Below are positions 25,555 through 32,803 of a stretch of DNA of 37,046 bases, one piece after another (the stretch's first letter is position 1; each line of letters opens with the position of its first letter). The notes under the pieces are model-generated. The model did not search any database, had not been told where the DNA came from, and saw only the letters and a list, made by a program, of their open reading frames with translations. The DNA is from Phaeospirillum sp. (GTDB lineage: Bacteria; Pseudomonadota; Alphaproteobacteria; Rhodospirillales; Magnetospirillaceae): the NCBI GenBank assembly GCA_030824585.1, contig JAVBXM010000230.1, positions 1 to 37,046 of the forward strand. Direction: 5' to 3'. The translations under genes and the position numbers were made by a program.

Positions 25555-26052
25555 ATGGCTGCCATCACCCTCAAGGGCAATCCCATCAACACCAACGGCA
25601 CCCTGCCGGCGGTGGGGTCCGCCGCCCCGGCCTTCTCGCTGACCAGCGTCGATCTGGCCGATGTCGGCCTGGATGCGGTGGCGGGCAAGACCGTCGTGCT
25701 GAACATCTTTCCGAGCATCGACACCCCGGTGTGCGCCGCCTCGGTGCGCCGTTTCAACGCCGAGCTGGACAAGCTGGGCAGCGTGGCGGTGCTGTGCGTT
25801 TCCGCCGACCTGCCCTTCGCCCACAAGCGCTTCTGCGGCGCGGAAGGGCTGGAGCGGGTGCAGTCCCTGTCCGACATGCGCGACAAGGGCTTCGGCGAGC
25901 GCTATGGCGTCAAGATCGTCGACGGCCCGCTGGCCGGCCTGCTGGCTCGCGCCGTTGTGGTGATCAAGGGCGGCAAGGTGACCTATGCCGAACTGGTCCC
26001 CGAGATCGCCCAGGAGCCCAATTACGACGCCGCCATCGCCGCCGCGAAGTAA
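25555..26052 (+). CDS. tpx: Thiol peroxidase (Tpx, atypical 2-Cys peroxiredoxin)
   Basis: A 165-residue peroxiredoxin that reduces hydrogen peroxide and alkyl hydroperoxides with thioredoxin. The peroxidatic Cys is in the motif NIFPSIDTPVCAASVRRF at about residue 61, and the resolving Cys in AHKRFCGAEG at about 95, the spacing of the Tpx class. The usual start LKGNPINTNGTLPAVGSAAP and the GVKIVDGPLAGLLARAVVVI segment are present. The Tpx fold is normally periplasmic in enterics but no signal peptide is seen here, so it is cytoplasmic by sequence. It is monocistronic, closed by the terminator at 26070. Confidence 0.95.
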   Translation: MAAITLKGNPINTNGTLPAVGSAAPAFSLTSVDLADVGLDAVAGKTVVLNIFPSIDTPVCAASVRRFNAELDKLGSVAVLCVSADLPFAHKRFCGAEGLERVQSLSDMRDKGFGERYGVKIVDGPLAGLLARAVVVIKGGKVTYAELVPEIAQEPNYDAAIAAAK

Positions 26053-26069
26053 GGTTTCCGAATTACCGG

Positions 26070-26105
26070 AACGGGCCGCTTTCGCCGGAAAGCGGCCCGT
26101 TTTCC
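26070..26105 (+). terminator. Intrinsic terminator of tpx
   Basis: A perfect 14-bp stem (26070-26083 with 26088-26101) encloses the 4-nt loop GCCG and runs into TTTT at 26100-26103. It lies 17 bp after the tpx stop. Confidence 0.88.
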
Positions 26106-26116
26106 ATTCCAATGGA

Positions 26117-26224
26117 CTGTCATCCCGGGCGCAGCGAAGGATCTCCGCCTGGACCGTTGGCGCCGGTTCCGAGATGCCGCGCCAGGACGAGATCCCTCTT
26201 CCCGATGGTCGAAGGGCATGACAT
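26117..26224. repeat. Interspersed palindromic repeat, copy A
   Basis: The left end reads CTGTCATCCCGGGCGCAGCG then AAGGATCTC; the right end, on the other strand, begins GTCATGCCCTTCGACCATCG and continues to GAGGGATCTCGTCCTGG. The arms share GTCAT(G/C)CC and GGATCTC, so this is a diverged palindromic intergenic element. It resembles copy B at 28855-28936 in its left arm. It lies between convergent genes. Confidence 0.55.
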
Positions 26225-26237
26225 GACGAGGGGGGAT

Positions 26238-26795
26238 TCAGGCGCCCAGCAGGCGGGTGGCGATCATCTGGATCAGGGCGCCGAGCGACAGGTCGAGCAG
26301 GACCAGCAGGCCGGCGGCGCCGGGTTTGACGTCCAGGGCCTGATGGGCGACATAGGCCTGGTAGACCAGCACCACGATGGTCATGGCCACGTTGAGCAGC
26401 GCCATGGCGTGGCCGGGGGCGAAGTGGACGGCCAGACCGGCGGGCAGCAGCGCCGCCATCTGAATCACCTGCGACCAGTTATAGGCGACGATGTAGCGCA
26501 TATAGCGGTGCGAGCGCTCGAGGCCTTCCGAGATGTGGCTCATGACCAGGGGAAAGGCGACGCAGCCGATGACGTAGGCGATCAGCTCGACCGCCAGGGG
26601 GTGCAGTACCTCGGCCTCGAAGGTGCCGTCCAGGGCCTGCAGCACCAGGAATCCCGGCAGGATCAGCGCCGGCCCCCAGAAAGAGTGCCAGACGCCGCGC
26701 GGGCTGGAATCGAACCAGATCAGCCCGGAAGGATCGCGCCGGGCCAGACGCCAGGCCCCGAAGATTCCGGCGAAGATCTCGCCGGCGGTGATCAT
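26238..26795 (-). CDS. Uncharacterised integral membrane protein, dapE-linked
   Basis: A 185-residue protein with about five hydrophobic segments ([70 protein letters not shown] and a last one, [17 protein letters not shown]). The N-terminal 30 residues ([29 protein letters not shown]) are soluble. I do not recognise the family; the general layout is Yip1-like. Its ATG overlaps the dapE stop by 4 nt (26792-26795), so it is co-translated with dapD-dapE. No catalytic motif is visible. Membership in this operon hints at peptidoglycan or lysine precursor metabolism, but this may be only positional. Confidence 0.75.
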   Translation of the reverse strand: MITAGEIFAGIFGAWRLARRDPSGLIWFDSSPRGVWHSFWGPALILPGFLVLQALDGTFEAEVLHPLAVELIAYVIGCVAFPLVMSHISEGLERSHRYMRYIVAYNWSQVIQMAALLPAGLAVHFAPGHAMALLNVAMTIVVLVYQAYVAHQALDVKPGAAGLLVLLDLSLGALIQMIATRLLGA

Positions 26796-27931
26796 GGCGT
26801 TTCCGCCAGACGGACCAGGGCGCGGCGATAGATTTCGGTCAGCGCCTCCATGTCGGCGATGGCCACGTGCTCGTCGGATTTGTGCATGGTCTGGCCGACC
26901 AGCCCGAATTCCACCACCGGGCAGTGGTTCTTGATGAAGCGGGCATCGGAGGTGCCGCCCGAGGTGGACAGTTCGGGCCGAAGCCCCGTCACCTCGAAGG
27001 CCGCCTGGGCCAGGATCTCGGACAGCGGGCCGGGCGGCGTCAGGAAGGATTCGCCCGACACCTCGACCGCGACTTCCGCCTCGCCGCCGGCCTGGGCGAC
27101 CATATCCCTGATCCATGCCTCCAGCGAGGCGCCGGAATGCAGGTCGTTGAAGCGGATGTTGAAGCCGGCGCGGGCCTCGGCGGGGATGACGTTGGTGGCG
27201 GGATTGCCCACGTCCACCGTGGTCAGCGCCAGGGTCGAGGCCTGGAAGTGGGGCGTGCCCTCGTCGAGCGGCGTCTCGGTCAGCCGGCGCAGAATGTCCA
27301 GCAGGCGGGGAATGGGATTGTCGGCCAGATGGGGATAGGCCGAATGCCCTTGCGTTCCGAACACGGTCAGGCGGCAGTTGAGGCTGCCGCGCCGGCCGAT
27401 CTTCATCATGTCGCCCAGCTTGCGGGGATTGGTGGGCTCGCCGACGATGCAGCAATCGATCCGCTCGCCACGCGCCGCCAGCCAGTCCAGCACCTTGACC
27501 GTGCCGTCCACCGCCGGGCCTTCCTCGTCGCCGGTGATCAGCAGCGACAGCGATCCCTTGGGCTTGCCGCTCTCGAGCAACCGGGCCACGGCGGCGACGA
27601 AACAGGCAATGGCGCCCTTCATGTCGGCGGCGCCGCGTCCGAACAGCCGGCCCTGATCCACCGCGCCGCCGAACGGCTCGGCCGTCCAGCCCTTGCCGGG
27701 CGGCACCACGTCGGTATGGCCGGCGAAGCAGACATTGGGCGCCTCGGTGCCCAGGCGGGCATAGAGGTTCCTGATCTCCGGCCCGCCGGTCGCCGAGCGG
27801 ATGTGGTGGCAGGCAAAGCCCAACCCCTCCAGTGCCCCGGCCAGCAAGTCCAGCGCGCCGGCATCCTCCGGCGTCACGCTGGGGCAGCGGATCAGGGCCT
27901 GGGCAAGGTCGATGGGGTCGGACAGCTTCAT
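26792..27931 (-). CDS. dapE: Succinyl-diaminopimelate desuccinylase
   Basis: A 379-residue di-zinc M20 amidohydrolase that releases LL-diaminopimelate from its N-succinyl derivative in lysine and peptidoglycan synthesis. Metal-site and catalytic motifs are [57 protein letters not shown] and, near the C-terminus, [18 protein letters not shown] with KSDEHVAI. The dimerisation lid domain has [21 protein letters not shown]. The start ATG shares its A with the dapD stop (TGATG at 27929-27933), so the two are translationally coupled. A membrane protein gene overlaps its end. Confidence 0.96.
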   Translation of the reverse strand: MKLSDPIDLAQALIRCPSVTPEDAGALDLLAGALEGLGFACHHIRSATGGPEIRNLYARLGTEAPNVCFAGHTDVVPPGKGWTAEPFGGAVDQGRLFGRGAADMKGAIACFVAAVARLLESGKPKGSLSLLITGDEEGPAVDGTVKVLDWLAARGERIDCCIVGEPTNPRKLGDMMKIGRRGSLNCRLTVFGTQGHSAYPHLADNPIPRLLDILRRLTETPLDEGTPHFQASTLALTTVDVGNPATNVIPAEARAGFNIRFNDLHSGASLEAWIRDMVAQAGGEAEVAVEVSGESFLTPPGPLSEILAQAAFEVTGLRPELSTSGGTSDARFIKNHCPVVEFGLVGQTMHKSDEHVAIADMEALTEIYRRALVRLAETP

Positions 27932-28776
27932 CAGTCGCGCAGCAGCTCGTTGATGCCGACCTTGGAGCGGGTGCGTTCGTCCACGCGCTTGACGATGACG
28001 GCGCAATAGAGGCCGGGGCCGGGAGTGCCGTCGGGGAAGGGCTTGCCCGGCATGGTGCCCGAAACCACCACGGAATAGGCCGGGACGCGGCCCATGAACA
28101 CTTCGCCGGTCTCGCGGTCGACGACCTTGGTGGAGGCGCCGATATAGACGCCCATGGACAGCACGGCGCCGGTCTCGACGATGACGCCTTCGGCCACCTC
28201 GGCGCGGGCGCCGATGAAGCAATTGTCCTCGATGATCACCGGGCCGGCCTGCAGCGGCTCGAGCACGCCGCCGATGCCGGCGCCGCCCGAGATGTGCACG
28301 TTCTTGCCGATCTGGGCGCAGGAACCGACGGTGGCCCAGGTGTCGACCATGGTGCCGGAATCCACATAGGCCCCCAGGTTGACGAAGCTGGGCATCAGCA
28401 CCACGCCCGGCGCGATGAAGGCCGAGCGGCGCACCACGGCGTTGGGCACGGCGCGGAAGCCGGCGGCGCGGAAGCGGGCATCGTCCCAGCCGGCGAACTT
28501 GGAGGGCACCTTGTCGAACCAGGTGGAGCCGCCGGGGCCGCAATCGATGATGGAGTTGTCGTAGAGGCGGAAGGACAGCAGCACCGCCTTCTTCAGCCAC
28601 TGGTTCACCGCCCACTTGCCGTCGGCGCCCTTGGCGGCGACGCGCAGCTTGCCGGAATCCAGGGCTTCCAGCGCGGCCTCGACGGCGTCGCGCACTTCGC
28701 CCTTGGTCTGGAGGTTGATGCCGTCGCGGGCCTCCCAGGCGGCGTCGATGGTCTTTTCAAGGGCGGCGAAGCTCAT
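27931..28776 (-). CDS. dapD: Tetrahydrodipicolinate N-succinyltransferase
   Basis: A 281-residue left-handed beta-helix acyltransferase that succinylates tetrahydrodipicolinate with succinyl-CoA, two steps before DapE. The N-terminal helical domain ([18 protein letters not shown]) and the hexapeptide repeats ([75 protein letters not shown] segments) are typical. It ends [13 protein letters not shown], as in the family. The ATG at 28776 is 14 codons into the frame; GCAGGA lies upstream. A sigma-70 promoter lies 40-67 bp upstream. Confidence 0.97.
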   Translation of the reverse strand: MSFAALEKTIDAAWEARDGINLQTKGEVRDAVEAALEALDSGKLRVAAKGADGKWAVNQWLKKAVLLSFRLYDNSIIDCGPGGSTWFDKVPSKFAGWDDARFRAAGFRAVPNAVVRRSAFIAPGVVLMPSFVNLGAYVDSGTMVDTWATVGSCAQIGKNVHISGGAGIGGVLEPLQAGPVIIEDNCFIGARAEVAEGVIVETGAVLSMGVYIGASTKVVDRETGEVFMGRVPAYSVVVSGTMPGKPFPDGTPGPGLYCAVIVKRVDERTRSKVGINELLRD

Positions 28777-28815
28777 GGTGAAATCCTGCTGAAGCGGTCT
28801 GGAAAGGGGGCTCAA

Positions 28816-28843
28816 AACATACTCTGCGCCGGGTGGGAGTCAA
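28816..28843 (-). promoter_or_regulatory. Promoter of dapD-dapE operon
   Basis: On the minus strand TTGACT (28838-28843), a 16-bp spacer and TATGTT (28816-28821) match sigma-70 elements. The expected start at about 28810 gives a leader of about 33 nt before the dapD ATG. Confidence 0.6.
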
Positions 28844-28854
28844 TCATTCCAGTC

Positions 28855-28936
28855 TGTCATTCCGAGGCGGAGCCGAGGAATCTCCGTCTGCGCCGTCGCG
28901 CCGAGACGAGATCCCCCGGCTCCGCCCGGGACGACA
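28855..28936. repeat. Interspersed palindromic repeat, copy B
   Basis: The left arm (TGTCATTCCGAGGCGGAGCC then GAGGAATCTC, 28855-28884) is matched by the inverted right arm (TGTCGTCCCGGGCGGAGCCG then GGGGATCTC on the minus strand, ending at 28936), with about 25 bp between. Arms share about 24 of 29 positions allowing one-base gaps. It occupies the gap between slyD and dapD and is an intergenic palindromic element of the kind found in many alphaproteobacteria. Copy A is at 26117-26224. Confidence 0.65.
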
Positions 28937-28941
28937 TTTTT

Positions 28942-29424
28942 CTAGTGGTGGTGATGGCCGGGGGTGTGCGGGTGGCCGTGCTCCAGTTCCTCGGCCGAGG
29001 CGGCGCGGATGTCGGCCACCGTACAGTCGAACACCAGCGCCATGCCGGCCAGGGGATGGTTGCCGTCCACCACCACCTTGCCGTCGGCGACGTCGGTGAC
29101 CGAGAACAGCACGGCCTCGTCCTGGTTGCCGTCCATGACGCGCTCGAACTGCATGCCCACCACGACGTTCTCGGGGAACAGTGAGGCGTCCTCGACGCTG
29201 ACCAGCTCGGCGTCGTATTCGCCGAAGGCGTCCTCGGGCTGCAACTTGATGCACAGCTCGTGGCCGGCTTCCTTGCCTTCCAGGGCTTCCTCCAGGCGGG
29301 GGAACAGGCCGCCGTGGCCGCCGTGCAGATAGATGATGGGCTCGGCGCCCTCGTCGACGATGTTGCCGTCGGAATCGCTGACGCGGTAGCTGAGCGTGAC
29401 GACGGTGTCCTTGGCGATGCGCAT
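28942..29424 (-). CDS. slyD: FKBP-type peptidyl-prolyl isomerase, SlyD-like
   Basis: A 160-residue cytoplasmic foldase. The FKBP half opens RIAKDTVVTLSYRVSDSDGNIVDEG, with PIIYLHGGHGGLFPRLEEALEG in the active site; the inserted-flap (IF) domain covers the region around LQPEDAFGEYDAELV and contains VVVDGNHPLAGMALVFDCTV. The C-terminus ends in HGHPHTPGHHHH, a metal-binding His tail as in SlyD, which supplies nickel to hydrogenase. It follows the TPR gene by one nucleotide. Interaction with that neighbour is unproven. Confidence 0.93.
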   Translation of the reverse strand: MRIAKDTVVTLSYRVSDSDGNIVDEGAEPIIYLHGGHGGLFPRLEEALEGKEAGHELCIKLQPEDAFGEYDAELVSVEDASLFPENVVVGMQFERVMDGNQDEAVLFSVTDVADGKVVVDGNHPLAGMALVFDCTVADIRAASAEELEHGHPHTPGHHHH

Positions 29425-29425
29425 G

Positions 29426-30784
29426 TCAGTGTCTTTCGTCGATGAGAGAGGCGAGTGCGGCGGCCATCTCGGCCACCGGGGTCTTGAAATCCATTGGTGC
29501 GGGCTGCCGGAACAGCCGCATGGTCGGGTACCAGGGTGACGTTAGCGGTTCATCCTGCCAACGCCAATCGGAAACGTAGCGCAACAGCACCCAGACCGGG
29601 CGGCCCAGGGCGCCGGCCAGATGGGCCACCGAGGTGTCGATGGTGATGACCAGATCCAGGCGCTCCATCACCGAGGCGGTGTCGGCGAAGGATTTGAGCG
29701 CCGAGCCGGCATCGCGCACCAGCCGCTCGATTCCGGTGCGCTTCAGGTCCTCGACGCGCGGCCCCAGTTGCAGCGAATAGAAGGTGGCGTGGGGGTTGCC
29801 GAGCAGCGGCAGCAATTCCTCGAGCGGCCACGAGCGGTCGCGCGGCGTGGTCTTGCCCGCCCACACCAGTCCCACCGACAGCGTCTGGCCCGGCGGCGCC
29901 ACCATGCGCAGGTTGGGCCGGGGCGGGGCGGCGAGGTAGGGCACCGTGGCGGGGATGGTGTCGAAGCCGGTGTCCAGCAGGTGGGGCAGGCTGGCCAGCG
30001 GCGCCCAGCAATCATGGACCGGCAGGGCGGCGCCCTTGGGCACCAGCGCCGCCAACCCGCCCAGGCCGGCGAACAGCTCGCTCTGCTCGGGCAGGCATTC
30101 CAGCACCACCTTGGCGCCGCGCCCGGCCAGCAGCGGGACATAGCGGGCGAATTGCAAGGCATCGCCAAAGCCTTGCTCCGACAGCAGCAGCACGGTGCGC
30201 CCCGCCGGATCGTCGCCGGTCCAGCGCGGCCCCGGCAGGGTCCGGGCGGGATTGCGGGACAGCTTGGTCCGCCACTCGTAGCCGGCGAAGCCCTTGCGGT
30301 AATCGCCGAGATAGAGGTCGGCCAGGGCCAGGTCCCACTGGTATTCGGCATTGTCGGGATCGGCCGCCGCCAGCTCGGCCAGCATGGCGCGGGCTTCGAC
30401 ATGCCGGCGCCGGTCGCGCAACAGCAGGGCCAGATTGTAGCGGTAGCCGCGATTGCCGGGCGCCAGTTCCACGGCGCGGCGCTGGGCGGCCTCGGCCTCT
30501 TCCAGTTGCCCCAGGTCGCGCAGCGCGTTGCCCATGTTGGACAGGGTGGCGGCATCCTCCGCCCCCACCGCCAGGGCACGGCGATAGCTGACCACCGCCG
30601 CCTCGGGCTTGCCCAGCCGGCGCAGCACGGCTCCCAGGTTGGCGTGGGCCGAGGCCCAGCCGGGCTCGAGCAGGGCGGCGGCGGCGAAGCCCTGTTCCGC
30701 CGCGTCCATCTTTCCGTCGCGCCACGCCTGGGCGGCGGCGGCGAAGGCCTGTTGCGCCTGAGGCAAGGGTGTGTCCACCGCCAT
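29426..30784 (-). CDS. TPR protein with C-terminal glycosyltransferase-like domain
   Basis: A 452-residue soluble protein. The first 180 residues are four or five tetratricopeptide repeats (e.g. GWASAHANLGAVLRRLGKPE, AATLSNMGNALRDLGQLEEA, NRGYRYNLALLLRDRRRHVE, NAEYQWDLALADLYLGDYRK). The remaining 270 form a GT-B-type region with FGDALQFARYVPLLAGRG, VGLVWAGKTTPRDRSWPLEE and VITIDTSVAHLAGALGRPVWVLL, matching the ADP-heptose/glycosyltransferase-9-like pattern found fused to TPRs in Rhodospirillales. It may modify a protein or envelope sugar. The ATG at 30784 follows GGGGAG; an ATG at 30811 is possible. Next gene slyD starts 1 nt after its stop. Confidence 0.85.
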   Translation of the reverse strand: MAVDTPLPQAQQAFAAAAQAWRDGKMDAAEQGFAAAALLEPGWASAHANLGAVLRRLGKPEAAVVSYRRALAVGAEDAATLSNMGNALRDLGQLEEAEAAQRRAVELAPGNRGYRYNLALLLRDRRRHVEARAMLAELAAADPDNAEYQWDLALADLYLGDYRKGFAGYEWRTKLSRNPARTLPGPRWTGDDPAGRTVLLLSEQGFGDALQFARYVPLLAGRGAKVVLECLPEQSELFAGLGGLAALVPKGAALPVHDCWAPLASLPHLLDTGFDTIPATVPYLAAPPRPNLRMVAPPGQTLSVGLVWAGKTTPRDRSWPLEELLPLLGNPHATFYSLQLGPRVEDLKRTGIERLVRDAGSALKSFADTASVMERLDLVITIDTSVAHLAGALGRPVWVLLRYVSDWRWQDEPLTSPWYPTMRLFRQPAPMDFKTPVAEMAAALASLIDERH

Positions 30785-30847
30785 GTCCTGCTCCCCTTCG
30801 GATGACGCCATCTTTCCCGAGGATGGCGGCGGCGGCAAGAGGGGGGC

Positions 30848-30877
30848 TTGAATGCCGCCTCGCCACCACAATATCAG
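30848..30877 (+). promoter_or_regulatory. Weak candidate promoter of the 30902 gene
   Basis: TTGAAT (30848-30853) and TATCAG (30872-30877) are 18 bp apart on the plus strand, in a locally A/T-rich patch just before AGGAGG (30891-30896). Weak but the only pair seen in this 117-bp divergent gap. Confidence 0.3.
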
Positions 30878-30901
30878 ATTCATCGAATATAGGAGGTGTG
30901 G

Positions 30902-31336
30902 ATGCTGATCCCTGGATTCCCGTCCGACGGGGTGGTGACGGTCAACCGGGTGGTGCTGCGGCCCGGCTACACGGTGGACGATCTGGAGGAGCGGGTGGCG
31001 CTGCTCTGCGAGAACGTCAAGACCTGGCATTCGGAGACCGGCTTCGTCGGCGGCTTCGTCTGCCTGAACTCGGGCATGATCTCCAACGAGGGCTCGACGG
31101 TGGGCCAGGCGGTGGGCTCGCCGCTGGCCGGGCGGGAGGCGCTGATCGTCACCTTCTGGAAAAGCTTCGCCGAGCATGAGCTTTCCCATCAAAGCCCCAC
31201 CTTCCAGCCGCTGTTCAGGGACGTGCTGGAATTGTGCGAGAACGGCAACGAGGAGATCGCCTATTCCATGCTGTGGCAGGGAAGCGCCTATCCGCCCGGG
31301 CAGGCCCAGGCGGCCCGGGCGGCCAAGGGCGGGTGA
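30902..31336 (+). CDS. Uncharacterised 144-residue protein (possible dimeric alpha/beta-barrel)
   Basis: I do not recognise this family. The sequence has TVNRVVLRPGYTVDDLEERVALLCENVKTW, then GFVGGFVCLNSGMISNEGSTVGQA and a strand-helix pattern ALIVTFWKSFAEHELSHQS, with a second helix FQPLFRDVLELCENGNEEIAYSML. The beta-alpha-beta layout with ALIVTFWKSxxEHExSH resembles antibiotic-biosynthesis-monooxygenase-type ferredoxin-like barrels, where a strand is followed by an acidic helix. AGGAGG (30891-30896) precedes ATG 30902 by five nt. It is convergent with the CorA-type gene, with only one base between stops. Cytoplasmic; no signal or TM. Confidence 0.7.
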   Translation: MLIPGFPSDGVVTVNRVVLRPGYTVDDLEERVALLCENVKTWHSETGFVGGFVCLNSGMISNEGSTVGQAVGSPLAGREALIVTFWKSFAEHELSHQSPTFQPLFRDVLELCENGNEEIAYSMLWQGSAYPPGQAQAARAAKGG

Positions 31337-31337
31337 G

Positions 31338-32318
31338 CTACATCCAGCCCTTGCGGCGGAAGAAGATGTAGGGCACCACCGCCGACAGAACCGCCAGGGC
31401 GATGGCGTAGGCGTAGCCCCATTCCCACTGCAGTTCGGGCATGATCTTGTAATTCATGCCGTACCAGCTGGCCACCAGGGTGGGGGGCAGGAACAGCACC
31501 GACATGATGGTGAACAGCTTGATCACCTGGTTCTGCTGGATGCCGATCATCCCCAGGGTGGCGTCCAGCAGAAAGGTGATCTTGTTGCCCAGGAAGTCGG
31601 TGTATTCGGCCAGGGAATGCAGGTCCTGGTCGATGGCCCGGATGCGTTCGGCGGCGTTGCCCAGGCCCAGGGCGTCTTCGCCGTGGGGCAGGAAGCCGGT
31701 GGTGCGCTTCAGGCCCAGCAGGGTTTCCCGCGCCTTGCCCGACAGGTCGCCGGTGCGGCCGATGGTGCGCAGCAGCGCCTCCATCTCGCGCGAGCCGGCT
31801 CGGCGGCGGCGGTGATGGGCGCCGCCCGGCTGGTGGAAGATGCGGTGCGAGATGCCGTCCAGCCCGGCCCCCAGATCCTGCAGCACGTCGGCGATCCGGT
31901 CGACGATGGCTTCCACCAGTCCCAGCAGCACGTCGCCGCCGTTGATCGGCACCGGCGTCGCCGAGGGCAGGGCGGCCGCGAAGGTGGCGATGGCGTGCGG
32001 CGAGTCGTGGCGCAGGGTCACCAGCAGGCCGCCGCTCAGGATGAAGGTGATGGCGCTGTTGCGCGGGTCGAAGCCCGAGGCGCCGGTCAGCACCGGCACG
32101 GTCATGGACAGGGCGTCGCCGTGGCGCGACAGCCGCGACGAGACCTCGATCTCCTGCTGGCGGTCGCGGGTGGGGAGGGCGAGGCCGGTGCGGGCCTCGA
32201 CCAGGGCGACTTCCTCGGCCGAGGGGTCGAGCAGGTCGATCCACAGGGCATCGCGGGCCACGTCGTCGGCGCCGCCCGCGCTCACGCCACTGGCCGTGGC
32301 ATGATAGGTGCTGATCAT
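31338..32318 (-). CDS. CorA-type divalent metal transporter
   Basis: A 326-residue homopentameric-channel family protein. The cytoplasmic N-terminal domain begins WIDLLDPSAEEVALVEARTGLALPTRDRQQEIEVSSRL; a long helix (RIRAIDQDLHSLAEYTDFLGNKITFLLDATLGMIGIQQNQ) leads to TM1 (LFTIMSVLFLPPTLVASWYGMNY) with the signature GMN selectivity motif, then TM2 near the C-terminus. Family members import Mg2+ or Co2+/Ni2+, or export Zn2+ in ZntB; which applies cannot be read here. The ATG overlaps the bactofilin stop by 4 nt (32315-32318), so it is expressed with the peptidase-bactofilin pair. Confidence 0.92.
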   Translation of the reverse strand: MISTYHATASGVSAGGADDVARDALWIDLLDPSAEEVALVEARTGLALPTRDRQQEIEVSSRLSRHGDALSMTVPVLTGASGFDPRNSAITFILSGGLLVTLRHDSPHAIATFAAALPSATPVPINGGDVLLGLVEAIVDRIADVLQDLGAGLDGISHRIFHQPGGAHHRRRRAGSREMEALLRTIGRTGDLSGKARETLLGLKRTTGFLPHGEDALGLGNAAERIRAIDQDLHSLAEYTDFLGNKITFLLDATLGMIGIQQNQVIKLFTIMSVLFLPPTLVASWYGMNYKIMPELQWEWGYAYAIALAVLSAVVPYIFFRRKGWM

Positions 32319-32803
32319 GCCGTTCCGGCGGCTTCCTGGTTGAGATCGGGCTTGCCCGGCGGCGGGGCGGCCGGCTCGGAGGCGCCGTTGCCCTTGGCGT
32401 GCTCCAGCGCCTTGACGGAGCCGGACTTGCGGACCAGGCGGCCTTCCATGGAGGCGCCGGCCTCGATCTCCAGGCTGTCCTGGATCACGTCGCCGGTGAC
32501 CTTGGCCGACTTGGCGATCATCACCGATCCGGCGTTGATCTTGCCGTTCAACTCGCCGTGCACCTGCACCGTCTCGGCGGAGACCTCGCCGGTGATGCGC
32601 GCGCCTTCGCCCACCAGCAGGCGGTGGCAGGTGATGTCGCCTTCCACCTGGCCGTCGATCTGCATCTCGCCCTGGGTGAAGATGTTGCCGACGATGCGCA
32701 CATCGGCGCCGATCACCGACAGGGGCAGGCCGTTGGTGCCGTTGCGGGCCGCGTGATTGGCGCCGGACACCGCCCCGAGGGCCTTACCAAGCTTTGGGAG
32801 CAT
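32315..32803 (-). CDS. Bactofilin (polymer-forming cytoskeletal protein)
   Basis: A 162-residue bactofilin. The central beta-helical DUF583 core covers about residues 29-130: LSVIGADVRIVGNIFTQGEMQIDGQVEGDITCHRLLVGEGARITGEVSAETVQVHGELNGKINAGSVMIAKSAKVTGDVIQDSLEIEAGASMEGRLVR, of which the repeated (V/I)xG(D/E/N) turns are the polymer-forming pattern. The C-terminal 30 residues are Pro/Ala-rich and disordered. Bactofilins assemble without nucleotides, localise to the membrane and recruit peptidoglycan hydrolases. The ATG at 32803 follows AGGTGA; GTG at 32809 is possible. Its start overlaps the upstream M23 gene by 20 nt, the usual bactofilin-M23 partnership. Confidence 0.93.
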   Translation of the reverse strand: MLPKLGKALGAVSGANHAARNGTNGLPLSVIGADVRIVGNIFTQGEMQIDGQVEGDITCHRLLVGEGARITGEVSAETVQVHGELNGKINAGSVMIAKSAKVTGDVIQDSLEIEAGASMEGRLVRKSGSVKALEHAKGNGASEPAAPPPGKPDLNQEAAGTA

